Positions 46,013 through 55,297 of a stretch of 64,000 bases of DNA are shown piece by piece. Where the stretch lies: NCBI GenBank assembly GCA_963920525.1, contig OY986439.1:17331319-17395318 (forward strand). The letters are read 5' to 3'. A model generated the notes under the pieces. That model did not search any database and had not been told where the DNA came from. It saw nothing but the letters and a program-made list of their open reading frames with translations. The DNA is from Dichetophora obliterata. Lineage: Eukaryota; Arthropoda; Insecta; Diptera; Sciomyzidae. Positions within the stretch are counted from its first letter, which is position 1, and every line of letters starts with the position of its first letter. The position numbers and the translations under genes were made by a program.

Positions 46013-48529
46013 TCAACTAAATTTTTGTTTGATAAGATGTTTGTATATGTGAGCGCAATTTTCTGTGTCGGATTTGAAGTTGAGTCGTTTGTATGGTGGA
46101 GTGTTTATAATATGAAGCATTTCAATTGTATATCGTCTGGTGTAATTTTTCTCATGTTGTAAAATTTTTGTCTCTTCAAAAGCTGGACGGTGACCATTTT
46201 GAATGCAGTGGGCTGCAAGTGCTGTTTTGTTTTCGTTGTTTGATTTTAAGTCCGATTTATGTGCAGCTAATCTTGTCCTTAGTTTTGATTTTGTCGTACC
46301 GACATATACTTGTTCGCATATGTTGGTCCCGTCTCCTTTGCATGCGATTTGGTAAACGACATTCGCCTTGTCCATGTTTTCCACTTTACTTTTTGTTTGG
46401 CTATAGATGGTTTTTAGTGTGTTGTTAGTTTTAGAAGCTAGTACATATTTGTTTTTGTCGTACGTGTCAGTTTTTTTGAATTTTTCTGTAAAGCCGTGTA
46501 TGTATGTTACTCCTTTGTAAATTTTTGGCAGTGAAATTCGTGTTATGTTGGTGGGTTGACTCGTGACTTCTCTTATAAGGCGGTTAACTGTTCTTTCCGG
46601 AAAACTGTTCATGGCTAGTATTTGTCTTATGCGTGTTTTATTGCATTTGTGAAAAACTCTGTCACTGATGCTGAATACTCTACGAATAAAATTTTTGGCA
46701 GTATTAATAATAATCTTTTTTGGATGTTTTGAGTAGAAATTTATCAATCTTCCTGACGACATAGGTTTTTGGTACCAGTCTATCTTGATGGTATTATTTT
46801 TCCTCATAACCAGTGCATCTAAATATGGTAGTGTACCTTCGTTTTCTTCTTCTTTTGTAAATTTTATGTATCTGTGGCATGAGTTAAGTGTTTTCAAAGT
46901 TTTGTCAATAGTATCTGTTTTAACAATAGCGAAGATGTCGTCAACGTATTTCGTAAGGCTTTTGGGTTTTTGCTCACACTTCTCCATAAACGTGTCCAAA
47001 ATTTCTTCCATCACGATATCTGCTATTATAGGGGAAATGGGGGACCCCATCGGCATACCTTTCAGTTGGTTATATATTTTGTTGTCGTATTTAAAGTAAT
47101 TATTTTCACTTATACAGAATTGTAGTATTTCCATAAAGAGTGGTTTTGGAATATTTGTATATTTGGCTATGGTGTCCCATTTTTTATTAATTGTCTTTGT
47201 GGCAAAGTCTATTGGAATACTTGGGAATAATGAAATTACATCGAACGATATCATCTGTTCGTCATCATAAATAAATGAGTTGTTTATTTTGGTTTTGAAC
47301 TCTACCGCGTCTTTTATGTTATATTTTGAGTCTATTGTCAGGTTTTTTAGAATATTCACAACAAATTTGCACAATCCATATGAGGGGGAGTTTATGGATG
47401 CGCATATGGGTCTGAGAGGCAAATTATCTTTGTGGATTTTTGGTAGTCCGTACATTCGAGGTATTGTCGCAGAATATGTTGTTAATTTATATTTTTCTTG
47501 TATTGTTATTAGTTCTTTTTTGAACAAAGATTCAACCAATTTGTTGTTTTTTTGTTGTAGAGTAGCTGTCGGGTCTCTTCTGATCGGCCTATATGTCCAT
47601 CCATCTCTTAATATTAAGCGCATTTTCTCTTCGTACTCCTTTCTGTTCATTGCCACTGTCTTGTTACCTTTGTCCGATTCAACAATGATAACATCGGAAT
47701 TTTCTCTTAAGAAATCTTTTGTAGCCTTTACTGTGTTTGTAACGTAGGTGTCTCTCTCTGTTGGCCGCGTTTCTCTAAGATGTTTTTGTACTAGTGTTGT
47801 TAGTTTTATCCTCGCCGTTTCTTGGTCGTCTTTTTCTGTTAATGTTCGTATACAGTCTTCGCCTTCAGCAATAATGTTAAAAAGTGGAAAATGTTTTCGT
47901 GTAACTGGTAGTGCAAATTTCGGCCCGTGTGCCAGCAGCCACTGTATTTCGTTTGGAATTGTTTTTTTCGTTCTGTTCACAAACCAATCCGTGTTGTTGT
48001 TAATTTTAAGTTGTTGTATTTGCTCTTCTCTTAGCTTTTCTAATTTTTGCTGTTGTCTATTCGTCGTTTGCTGAGTGTCATGTGATGCTAGAGTGTCATT
48101 GCTCATTTGAATGTATGCGGAGTCTGTGAGGTCCATTGTTTTTGTTATGAAACTGTTTATTTTTTGCGTTTGTGTCTCGGTGTCTTTGAGTATTTTATTT
48201 TTGTGAGAAATGAGTTGATTTAATATTTTTTGGTGGTAATGTCTGTTGTGCTTTTCTATTATTCTTGTTACATGTAGAGGGAGTCTGTTGTTGTTGTTGT
48301 TGTGTGTCAAAAATATTTTAAGTGTGTTTTTAGTTACATTCTCAATAAATTTTGGCATAATTTGTTGTTTTCTACACTTAACTAAAAATTCAATTGAACA
48401 TTTTAAATTTGTTTTCACTTTTTCCATTCTCCTCTGTCTGTTGATAATTTTGCTTATGTTATTTCCATATTTTTCCTTCAATATTTTGTAGTTAAGTACG
48501 TTAGTACCTTTATCTGGCGTGCTCTCCAT
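46013..48529 (-). CDS. Penelope-like polyprotein: reverse transcriptase and GIY-YIG endonuclease
   Basis: This is an uninterrupted 838-residue ORF, the usual size for Penelope. Penelope reverse transcriptases are related to telomerase and copy RNA at a nicked target. Visible motifs: YGLPKIHK at 360-367 with LPLRPI, SFDVISLFPSIP at 428-439 (first catalytic Asp), GMPMGSPISPIIAD at 491-504, and KYVDDIFAIV at 527-536 (catalytic YVDD). The C-terminal GIY-YIG-type endonuclease is at about 724-800, with VVYQIAC, VYVGTTKSKLRTRLAAH and NKTALAAHCIQNGH. The N-terminal 200 residues are basic and partly coiled-coil-like (Gln/Lys/Asn rich). The start is the ATG at 48529, seven bases inside the upstream pLTR edge, so transcription would have to start in that pLTR. 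No stop, frameshift or missing catalytic residue was seen. Confidence 0.93.
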   Translation of the reverse strand: MESTPDKGTNVLNYKILKEKYGNNISKIINRQRRMEKVKTNLKCSIEFLVKCRKQQIMPKFIENVTKNTLKIFLTHNNNNNRLPLHVTRIIEKHNRHYHQKILNQLISHKNKILKDTETQTQKINSFITKTMDLTDSAYIQMSNDTLASHDTQQTTNRQQQKLEKLREEQIQQLKINNNTDWFVNRTKKTIPNEIQWLLAHGPKFALPVTRKHFPLFNIIAEGEDCIRTLTEKDDQETARIKLTTLVQKHLRETRPTERDTYVTNTVKATKDFLRENSDVIIVESDKGNKTVAMNRKEYEEKMRLILRDGWTYRPIRRDPTATLQQKNNKLVESLFKKELITIQEKYKLTTYSATIPRMYGLPKIHKDNLPLRPICASINSPSYGLCKFVVNILKNLTIDSKYNIKDAVEFKTKINNSFIYDDEQMISFDVISLFPSIPIDFATKTINKKWDTIAKYTNIPKPLFMEILQFCISENNYFKYDNKIYNQLKGMPMGSPISPIIADIVMEEILDTFMEKCEQKPKSLTKYVDDIFAIVKTDTIDKTLKTLNSCHRYIKFTKEEENEGTLPYLDALVMRKNNTIKIDWYQKPMSSGRLINFYSKHPKKIIINTAKNFIRRVFSISDRVFHKCNKTRIRQILAMNSFPERTVNRLIREVTSQPTNITRISLPKIYKGVTYIHGFTEKFKKTDTYDKNKYVLASKTNNTLKTIYSQTKSKVENMDKANVVYQIACKGDGTNICEQVYVGTTKSKLRTRLAAHKSDLKSNNENKTALAAHCIQNGHRPAFEETKILQHEKNYTRRYTIEMLHIINTPPYKRLNFKSDTENCAHIYKHLIKQKFS

Positions 48530-48787
48530 GATTGATGTGTTGTTGTAATCGGCCTTCTTAAGATTTAATTTTCTTGATTGTTTGAGCTACGGCCGTAGCA
48601 ATTAAACAAAAATTCTTTTGAATTTGTTTTGTTTTTATTTTCGATATTTCGACTTAATTTTTAAGTCATCTTCAGGATCTGAAGGAAATTAACAATATTA
48701 AACAAAATTACAAACACTATTTAAAATACATTACATAAAATTATAAACTGTGTCACAGATAAGTGTTGTCAGTCAGCTATATTATTG

Positions 48788-49159
48788 TCAACTAAATTTT
48801 TGTTTGATAAGATGTTTGTATATGTGAGCGCAATTTTCTGTGTCGGATTTGAAGTTGAGTCGTTTGTATGGTGGAGTGTTTATAATATGAAGCATTTCAA
48901 TTGTATATCGTCTGGTGTAATTTTTCTCATGTTGTAAAATTTTTGTCTCTTCAAAAGCTGGACGGTGACCATTTTGAATGCAGTGGGCTGCAAGTGCTGT
49001 TTTGTTTTCGTTGTTTGATTTTAAGTCCGATTTATGTGCAGCTAATCTTGTCCTTAGTTTTGATTTTGTCGTACCGACATATACTTGTTCGCATATGTTG
49101 GTCCCGTCTCCTTTGCATGCGATTTGGTAAACGACATTCGCCTTGTCCATGTTTTCCAC
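48788..49159 (-). pseudogene. partial Penelope ORF (endonuclease end) in upstream pLTR
   Basis: The open 123 codons repeat the last residues of the full ORF from MENMDKANVVYQIAC to the shared C-terminus, with no amino-acid difference apart from the initial Met (Val in the full protein context). The GIY-YIG region is complete but the reverse transcriptase is absent. The reading frame ends upstream where the 47 bp inverted repeat begins. It is part of the tandem structure rather than an independent gene. Confidence 0.85.
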
Positions 49160-49253
49160 TTTACTTTTTGTTTGGCTATAGATGGTTTTTAGTGTGTTTT
49201 TTGTTTAATTGCTACGGCCGTAGCTCAAACAATCAAGAAAATTAAAAGATTAA

Positions 49254-49640
49254 GCTAAACGTGTGAAAGAGCGCGAGAGCGAACCGAATAATAAATAACA
49301 AAATACAATTAAAAAGCTCTTCAAAAATTAATTTTGCTTGCAAGTAACAAAGATAAAATGTTAAACAAATAATATTAGTCTATGAATTTCCAAAACGTGT
49401 TCAACAGAGATATCAATACTTTTGATAATAAGATATGTTACAGAAAATAATGACCCCCTCTATAAAATGTGTTTTCTCATCTTGTCCCAAGGACTCAATC
49501 GAAGCCGGATTGAAGCATTGATCCAAACACACTGTTTAATAAAAAATATCTTATTTACTTCACACTGATATTTTAAAACATTATATTATTGAGATTACAG
49601 TGACTGTTTTCAATGATTGAAATAAATGAATGCAATATCG
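49254..49640. other. remainder of the interrupted hAT-type element
   Basis: Non-coding sequence between the Penelope-like insertion and the right palindromic subrepeat block. No motif recognised. Confidence 0.4.
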
Positions 49641-49880
49641 TGAGTGCAGTCAATATTTTCCAACCAAAGATTTGAAATAATGATTGCATTCATTTTTTTC
49701 AAATCATGGATTGGGACTTGAAATTTTAAATCACAATCAATGATTTGAAAAAATGATTGCATTCATTGAAATTTCAAATCACATTCAATGATTTGGAAAA
49801 ATGATTACATTCATTTTGAATATAAATCACATGATTTAAAATCACAAATGATTGTATTCTTTTACAGCTCTGCCCGTTAT

Positions 49881-50895
49881 TGCGATAAGTACTTAATAAA
49901 AATTAAAAATTAAAAAAAATTATTAAATTTGAAAAATAAACAATTGGCCAGGGTTGGCCAGGATCAAAGTACCTTAGATTACAAATAATGATAGTAAGAA
50001 ATATTTTAAAAAACAAATAAGCGCACGCCATCCAGCGACTTCTGAGAATTTCAGTATTAAAATTGTATTCCTCAAATTTTTTTTTGTAGCATTTCTCACA
50101 GAGTTAGCCTATTACAGCGTAACTATAGCAACTGATTCAGTTTGATTAGCTATAAAAACTTGCGAATGGATAAAAAACAAGTTTGGGATACATATATTTT
50201 TTAACCCATTCCGACCCGGCTCCGTGACCTTTTGTAAACAGAATATGTATATCTTTTGCTTTGATTGCCGCATAGCAACCATACTAGTAAAGTAACGTAA
50301 ATTTATTGTACTAAATAAGTGTAGACAATTTTAATGAAAATATTTTGGTATACTATTTATTTATCTGAGACGTCTGGTTCTTGAGATATATTTTAGACAA
50401 GATGCAAATATTTTCAAGAATTCCAGTAAAAAATTACATAAACTGGTACAGTACAGATAAAGGGTATGAAAGCCACTTAAAAGTGATCTGCCAATAAACA
50501 CAGTTGTTTTATCTTTAACCGTCAATAATTTTTATGAAATATATTTTAAAAGTAGTGAAAATAATTATGTTTGTGACAACTAGAAAATGTTTGCTGCGAA
50601 CATATTGCTTATATGATAATGCAGTGTACATAATATAGTCATTGCAACAAATAAGCTTGTTTGCAGTGAACATAACATATATATTACAAACATAATATTT
50701 TTCTTGTATAAATAAAATTGTTTGCTACAAAAAAATGTTTAAATACATAAATTAATATCATCTCATATTATGTTTGCAGTAAACATTTTTTTCTGCGTGT
50801 ATAATAACCAAAATGTAAAGATTATGATAAAAGTATTTGAATCAACATTACTTTACTCTTTTGCTGATGATGGAATTAAAATTGTTTAAGGTTTG
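49881..50895. other. AT-rich stretch, no gene seen
   Basis: No ORF of note and no repeat boundary recognised. Confidence 0.4.
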
Positions 50896-50899
50896 TTAA

Positions 50900-51446
50900 T
50901 AGACGTGGTATTGCAAGGCAGTGGTAAAAGTCATGACGGTAACACTGCTCGCAGATTTTTTACTAATTACAAAAAAAGTTCTGAAATCACTGGAGTAGAC
51001 GAAAATTTAATTAACCGATTTTATGTTATATAAAAAAATTTTATTTTAATATAAATAAAATTTTATTTTAAATAGGTAAAAAATTTCAATATATACATAT
51101 ATGAATTATTTTGTTTACATCAATGCGTAAAAATTGTAATATATTTCAGGAAATAGCATCTGGTCTTAAAATTAATATCACAAAATTAAAAAATTATTGT
51201 TTAGAAACAGCAAAATTATACGTTGAACTTTATGATTGGTACTAGATGCCTGTTACTGTACATAAAATATTAATGCACAGTGCGGATAAAGTTAAAAAAG
51301 CGATAGTACCCATAGGTCAGTTATCCGAGGATGCGCAAGAGGCCGATCACCAACTATTTAGGTTCTTCAGACTTCACAACACGAGAAAATTTTCAAGATC
51401 TGCTTGCAATTCAGATCTTTCAAGCCTTGGTTTTAATAAAAAATGA
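50900..51446 (+). pseudogene. transposon-like gene relic, copy 1
   Basis: Exon-like text at 50900-51030 reads IDVVLQGSGKSHDGNTARRF and then TNYKKSSEITGVDENLINRF, ending in a stop. After an AT-rich intron with a TTTCAG acceptor (51145-51150) it resumes as EIASGLKINITKLKNYCLET to LYDWY, a TAG stop, and MPVTVHKILMHSADKVKKAI with PIGQLSEDAQEADHQLFRFF and NTRKFSRSA. Relative to copy 2 it lacks the segment between NSD and LSSLGFNKK. I recall this HK-(H/Y)SA...PIG-LSE-AQEA pattern from uncharacterised transposon-type proteins in arthropods, but cannot name the family. At least two stops disable it. Confidence 0.55.
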
Positions 51447-51516
51447 CCTCAAAGCTATCTGATTGAAAAAGAGCTTTTTGATGAGGAAAGTGAAAACATA
51501 AGTTTTGCAGATAATA

Positions 51517-51723
51517 AGGGTATTCACATCATGTCATATTGTCCTCAAATTTTACAGCTAAAACTTACAAGATAAATAAATGCAGATAAGAAACAGCTGT
51601 TTGATCAATAAATATAGCTTTCAGACTTTTTTATGTGGAAGGCACCAATAAAATGTTTAAACTAGTGTAAAATCTTAGGACAAAATGACATTATGACATG
51701 ATAGCACACCTTGTGAATACCCT
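51517..51723. mobile_element. 207 bp MITE (AGGGTATTCACA ends) in copy 1
   Basis: AGGGTATTCACA at 51517 is complementary to the right end TGTGAATACCCT. The flanking 8-mers AGATAATA and AAATAATA differ by one base, which fits an aged hAT-type 8 bp TSD. The paralogous site in copy 2 (about 52940) reads continuously through without the insert. Confidence 0.8.
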
Positions 51724-52004
51724 AAATAATAAAATTAAATATACATAAAATGTGTATAATTATTTGTGGTATTAATAAATCACTGTTTGCTCTTAATATT
51801 GCATATAATTTGCTTTAAATAGAGATGTCTGCTGTCTTTAAGCATCTTTTGAATGTAATAAGCTAATAAATTCTGGTTTAAAAACACATTTTGTAATAAA
51901 ATACAGGTACGAAATATTGCTAAACACAAAAAATGTTTTTTTTACCATGAACTTTTTGGGTCTCATAGACCCTTTACGCTCATAAAGGTTAAAGGATTTA
52001 TTTC

Positions 52005-52905
52005 ATGAGCAATTCTTTTATTAAGACATTTTTAAAATTTGGTCAAAATACATCAAATGGTTCCAAACTTTTTACTAATTACAAGAAAATTTCAGAAATC
52101 ACTGGAGTAGACGAAAATTATATAAAACGATTTTATGTTATATTGCAGGTAAAACATTTTAATATATACATACAGTACGACCTCGCTCAACGCAACCCTC
52201 GCTACACGCAACTCCTCGATAATCTCAACACCCAAATTGTACGCAAAGTATAAATTGCAACAAAGTGCAGACCAAAATTTCCCAATTTTTAAAAAAATAA
52301 ATTGAATAAAATGAAATTATGTTTCTGAACAAACATTTTTCGATTCACTTTAATTTGAATGTGTAGAAAATGCATATTTTTTTTTGGAAATAGGTCTATT
52401 GGCCAATATAAAATTTTTCCTCGGTTTTTGCAATAACCTCAGATTTCGCAATTGGCTTGAATTTAATTGGTTGCGTTGAGCGAGGTCGTACTGTATATGA
52501 ATTATTTTGTTTTACATTAATGCGTAAAAATTTTAATATGTTTCAGGTCTTAAAATTAATATCACAAAATTCAAAAATTATTGTTTAGAAACAGCAAAAT
52601 TATGCGCTAAACTTTATGATTGGTACTACATGCCTGTTACTGTACATAAAATATTAATGTACAGTGCGAATATAGTTCAAAAAGCGATAGTACCCATAGG
52701 TCAGTTTTCCGAGGAAGCGCAAGAGGCCAATCACAAACTATATCGGTTCTTTAGACTTCACAACACGAGAAAGTTTTCAAGATCTGCTTACAATTCAGAT
52801 TTTTTGCATGCCCTTCTGCTCAATTCAGATCCAGTACTTTCAAGCCTTGGTTTTAATAAAAAAATCACCGCAAAGCTATCTGATTGTAGCAAAAGAGCTT
52901 TTTGA
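52005..52905 (+). pseudogene. transposon-like gene relic, copy 2
   Basis: Exon 1 (52005-52148) ends FTNYKKISEITGVDENYIKR followed by FYVILQ at a GT donor (52149). The acceptor TTTCAG ends at 52546, and exon 2 carries GLKINITKFKNYCLETAKL, then MPVTVHKILMYSANIVQKAI, PIGQFSEEAQEANHKLYRFF and LHALLLNSDPVLSSLGFNKK. Compared with copy 1, 13 bases (GAAATAGCATCTG) are missing right after the acceptor, which shifts the frame. Exon 2 from MPVTV to 52905 is otherwise open for 91 codons. The N-terminal part before FTNYKK does not align with copy 1. Family not identified; transposon-derived by inference. Confidence 0.55.
52173..52493. mobile_element. 321 bp MITE (CAGTACGACCTCGCTCAACG ends) in copy 2 intron
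   Basis: The left end CAGTACGACCTCGCTCAACG is perfectly complementary to the right end CGTTGAGCGAGGTCGTACTG. TA lies outside both (52171-52172 and 52494-52495). CAG-starting ends with TA targets and CCTCG text recall pogo/Tigger-type elements. The paralogous intron in copy 1 (51089-51104, ATATATACATATATGA) is the uninterrupted site. Confidence 0.88.
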
Positions 52906-53137
52906 TGAGGAAAGTGAAAGCATATGTTTTTCAGATAATGTGTAAAATTAAGCATATTGTATAATTATGTGTGGTATAAATAAATCACGGATTGCTCTTA
53001 ATATAACATATAATTTGTTTTAAATAGAGATGTATAAAGAAAGTATGTACTGTAGAAAGACTTTACTTTTGAAATAAGAAAAAAAATCTATTTCATAAAA
53101 ATTCTAGGCCTTACACAATGTTGTCGTGATAAATATA

Positions 53138-53340
53138 ATTTAGGAATGATAAGCGATTGAAATATTTGCACACGATTAGGACAACTATTGATGTAATATT
53201 TGCTAGACATATCGATGGCATTACATCTATATAATATATACTTTTTATATTTTAGACGTTAAAAACCAATAATTTCATTAACATTTACATAAATAATTCA
53301 AAATTAATGTAAAATAAAAATGTAAGGTAACACTTGGTTG
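53138..53340. repeat. partial copy of the 12.3 kb dispersed repeat
   Basis: ATTTGCTAGACATATCGATG and the following ATTACATCTATATAATATA match 12487-12530. The final part of the family reappears at about 53875-53985, so about 540 bp were inserted between. Confidence 0.55.
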
Positions 53341-53870
53341 GTAATCATTGGGTTGTGAAAAAAAGCCACCTTTCAGTTAAAATACTAGCTTCTAGCGAAG
53401 CAAAACAACTCGTTTCATTTCTATGATGCATTTCGACAAACTGTCGAACACCAATGAATATTGAAATAAATAAGAATCAACTAGAACAGCTGGCAACCTT
53501 GGTAGAGTTGATGGCGGTGATCTATAAATAGCCTATTGCTTTAAAATGTCATATCATTTGAACGTTCAATTTGTTCTATATAATTGAAATGAATTTATTC
53601 CAAATGTGTGAAATCATATGCGACAGTGAGGAGATCACAGCTTAATCACTCAAAGACTACTGAAGAGGAAATGCAGTGATTTCCGAAACAGACTGTCTTG
53701 TCAACTAAGTGATTGACTCTATGCAGAGTTGTTGTTGTTGTTGTTGTAGTTATTGCCTTCTTAAAAACTTACTTGAACTTACTTGAGCTCGCAATATAAT
53801 TCGAATAATGTAAGGTTTTTCCAATTTACTAGAGGGAATATTAATTTTTAATTAACAATATGGTATTTAA
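53341..53870. other. unassigned insertion within dispersed repeat
   Basis: This segment separates two collinear parts of the dispersed repeat. It contains a GTTGTTGTTGTTGTTG run at 53728-53745 beside TTATTGCCTTCTT, similar to 2130-2163. No coding content recognised. Confidence 0.4.
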
Positions 53871-54084
53871 AATTTTTTAATATAAATTTTTTTTTATTAA
53901 AAAACCATTAAACTATCATGCTTATGAAACTGCGAAACGGCTTCACTTCACTCGTGCGTCCAGCGAAGCATCTGTTTTTTTTTGCAAACTCAAATTCGTA
54001 TGAGACTCCGTAATGTATTGGAGGTCTTTAACGTCAAAAGAAACGCTTGAATTACAGTTCACATCATCGCGAATGAAAAGCAGA

Positions 54085-54400
54085 GACTGGGAAACATCCT
54101 TCCTCCTTTTATTGAAGCAAATAGCGAGGTTTCACTAATTTGTTAACAAGATAACGCTCGAATTCATACAAGAAAATAAAACAATATTTGGAAGATAGCT
54201 TCATTTAATCTATGGACTGGCCGGAGTGTTCTCCGGACTTAAATTCCATAAAAAATATGTGGGGCATATTAGAAAGAAAAATTTATGCAATCAATGGCCA
54301 ATATGACAGTACAGATGATGTAAAGGCTGCAAATGTTGCCGAATGGGGTAGCCTGGATGTTAGCCTCTTTACAAAGATATCTGAATCTATTGACTATTAA
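54085..54400 (+). pseudogene. Tc1-like transposase relic (C-terminal)
   Basis: The plus strand from about 54090 reads LGNILPPFIEANSEVSLIC, a stop, then QDNARIHTRK (second catalytic Asp region), another stop and a frameshift. It then gives the open stretch at 54212-54400: MDWPECSPDLNSIKNMWGIL with ERKIYAINGQYD. In active Tc1 relatives this block reads SPDLNPIENLWGIL; here the catalytic Glu is Lys (SIKNMW). The N-terminal half is not recognisable nearby. It is distinct from the intact element at 35.3 kb. Confidence 0.75.
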
Positions 54401-55297
54401 AAAGTAATAAAACCTTAAAAAAAAGCATACAACTATTGCTTACGTTATTAATTTAAGCAAAAGTTAAAAGCGAAAAATAATGCAATTTTTATTGAAATTT
54501 GTTTCCTTTTTCCTCAAGATTTTTCCTCAAAATAATACTTCCCTGCCAAAATTTTTTGTCAAAATACTTTAAAAATGTCTAGTGTATTATGATTATGAAA
54601 TGCACTTTATATAGTCTTAAACCCAGCAATATATATCTATATATTTATATATTTTTCCGCTTTTTTCTAGATACCTCTTATCGTATTTGTCGACATGAGT
54701 TTCTTGAAAAATGGCGCTAACACATACAACGTAAGAAAACAAGCCCTTTTGGATTTTCTTATGGCAAAGTTTAAGATCGAAGATAGTTCGTGTAAACAGA
54801 AAGTATTAGTAAGCAAGTGGTGAAAGACTTTTCGCAATATATTGTAACCAAATGCTATCTGCGAAATTATGAAAGGAACGATTTTTATCCCAGTCTAAAT
54901 CCCGGTTTATCCCGACTGGTAATTAAAAAGAAGATGTTATATTTAAGAAGATACTAGGTAATGTTCAATAGAGTGGAACGTTTTTGGACAATTCATCACT
55001 GATTGCAGCTCATGGTTTATGAGTAAAAGCTTTCCAGAACTCTTTTCGATCATTTAGTTTTAATTGCCCGAGGAAAAAAATAGTGTAGCACCATAGAAAC
55101 GTGGCACTGTTATGAGTTGGAGGGAGACACTATTTAGACACACAATAATCTAATAACATTGTTATTCTCTTATATAATTAAATACAAAATAAGGTATATA
55201 CAATAAAATATACAATTTCATATTTTGACTAACCATATTACTGTCATTAAAGAAATCAGCAATTAACAATGTAATTGGGTTGGTTCACACAATAACA
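54401..55297. other. AT-rich stretch, no gene seen
   Basis: No supported feature. Confidence 0.4.

Larger units (their letters stand above)
45761..49247 (-). mobile_element. Penelope-like retroelement with pLTR arrangement
   Basis: A 663 bp segment is directly repeated at 45761-46423 and 48536-49198 (constant offset 2775 bp), with no difference noticed over the coding part compared. The downstream copy contains the ORF end plus 3' UTR. The upstream copy is a partial element, which is the tandem or pLTR structure typical of Penelope-like elements. At the 5' edge, 49199-49245 is an exact 47 bp inverted copy of 45790-45836. A 13 bp sequence (ATTAAAAGATTAA) flanks the whole at 45748-45760 and 49241-49253 and is the likely TSD, possibly overlapping the element end. 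Near-identity of the repeats suggests recent insertion. Confidence 0.9.
44912..49872. mobile_element. hAT-type element of palindromic subrepeats, TSD CCCGTTAT
   Basis: The left end CAGAGCAGTAAAAGAATGCA and the complement of the right end (CAGAGCTGTAAAAGAATACA) match. CCCGTTAT lies directly outside both (44904-44911 and 49873-49880). Both subterminal regions (about 44940-45265 and 49640-49850) consist of alternating direct and inverted copies of a TCAAATCATTGATTG/GAATGCAATCA unit that can fold into strong hairpins. Removing the Penelope-like insertion leaves about 1.45 kb. An inverted piece of the 38.6 kb MITE family lies at about 45368-45485. No transposase. Confidence 0.85.

Noticed and set aside
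46126..48491. Several 80-155 codon plus-strand ORFs across the Penelope region
   Set aside because: They are antisense shadows of the 838-codon minus-strand ORF.
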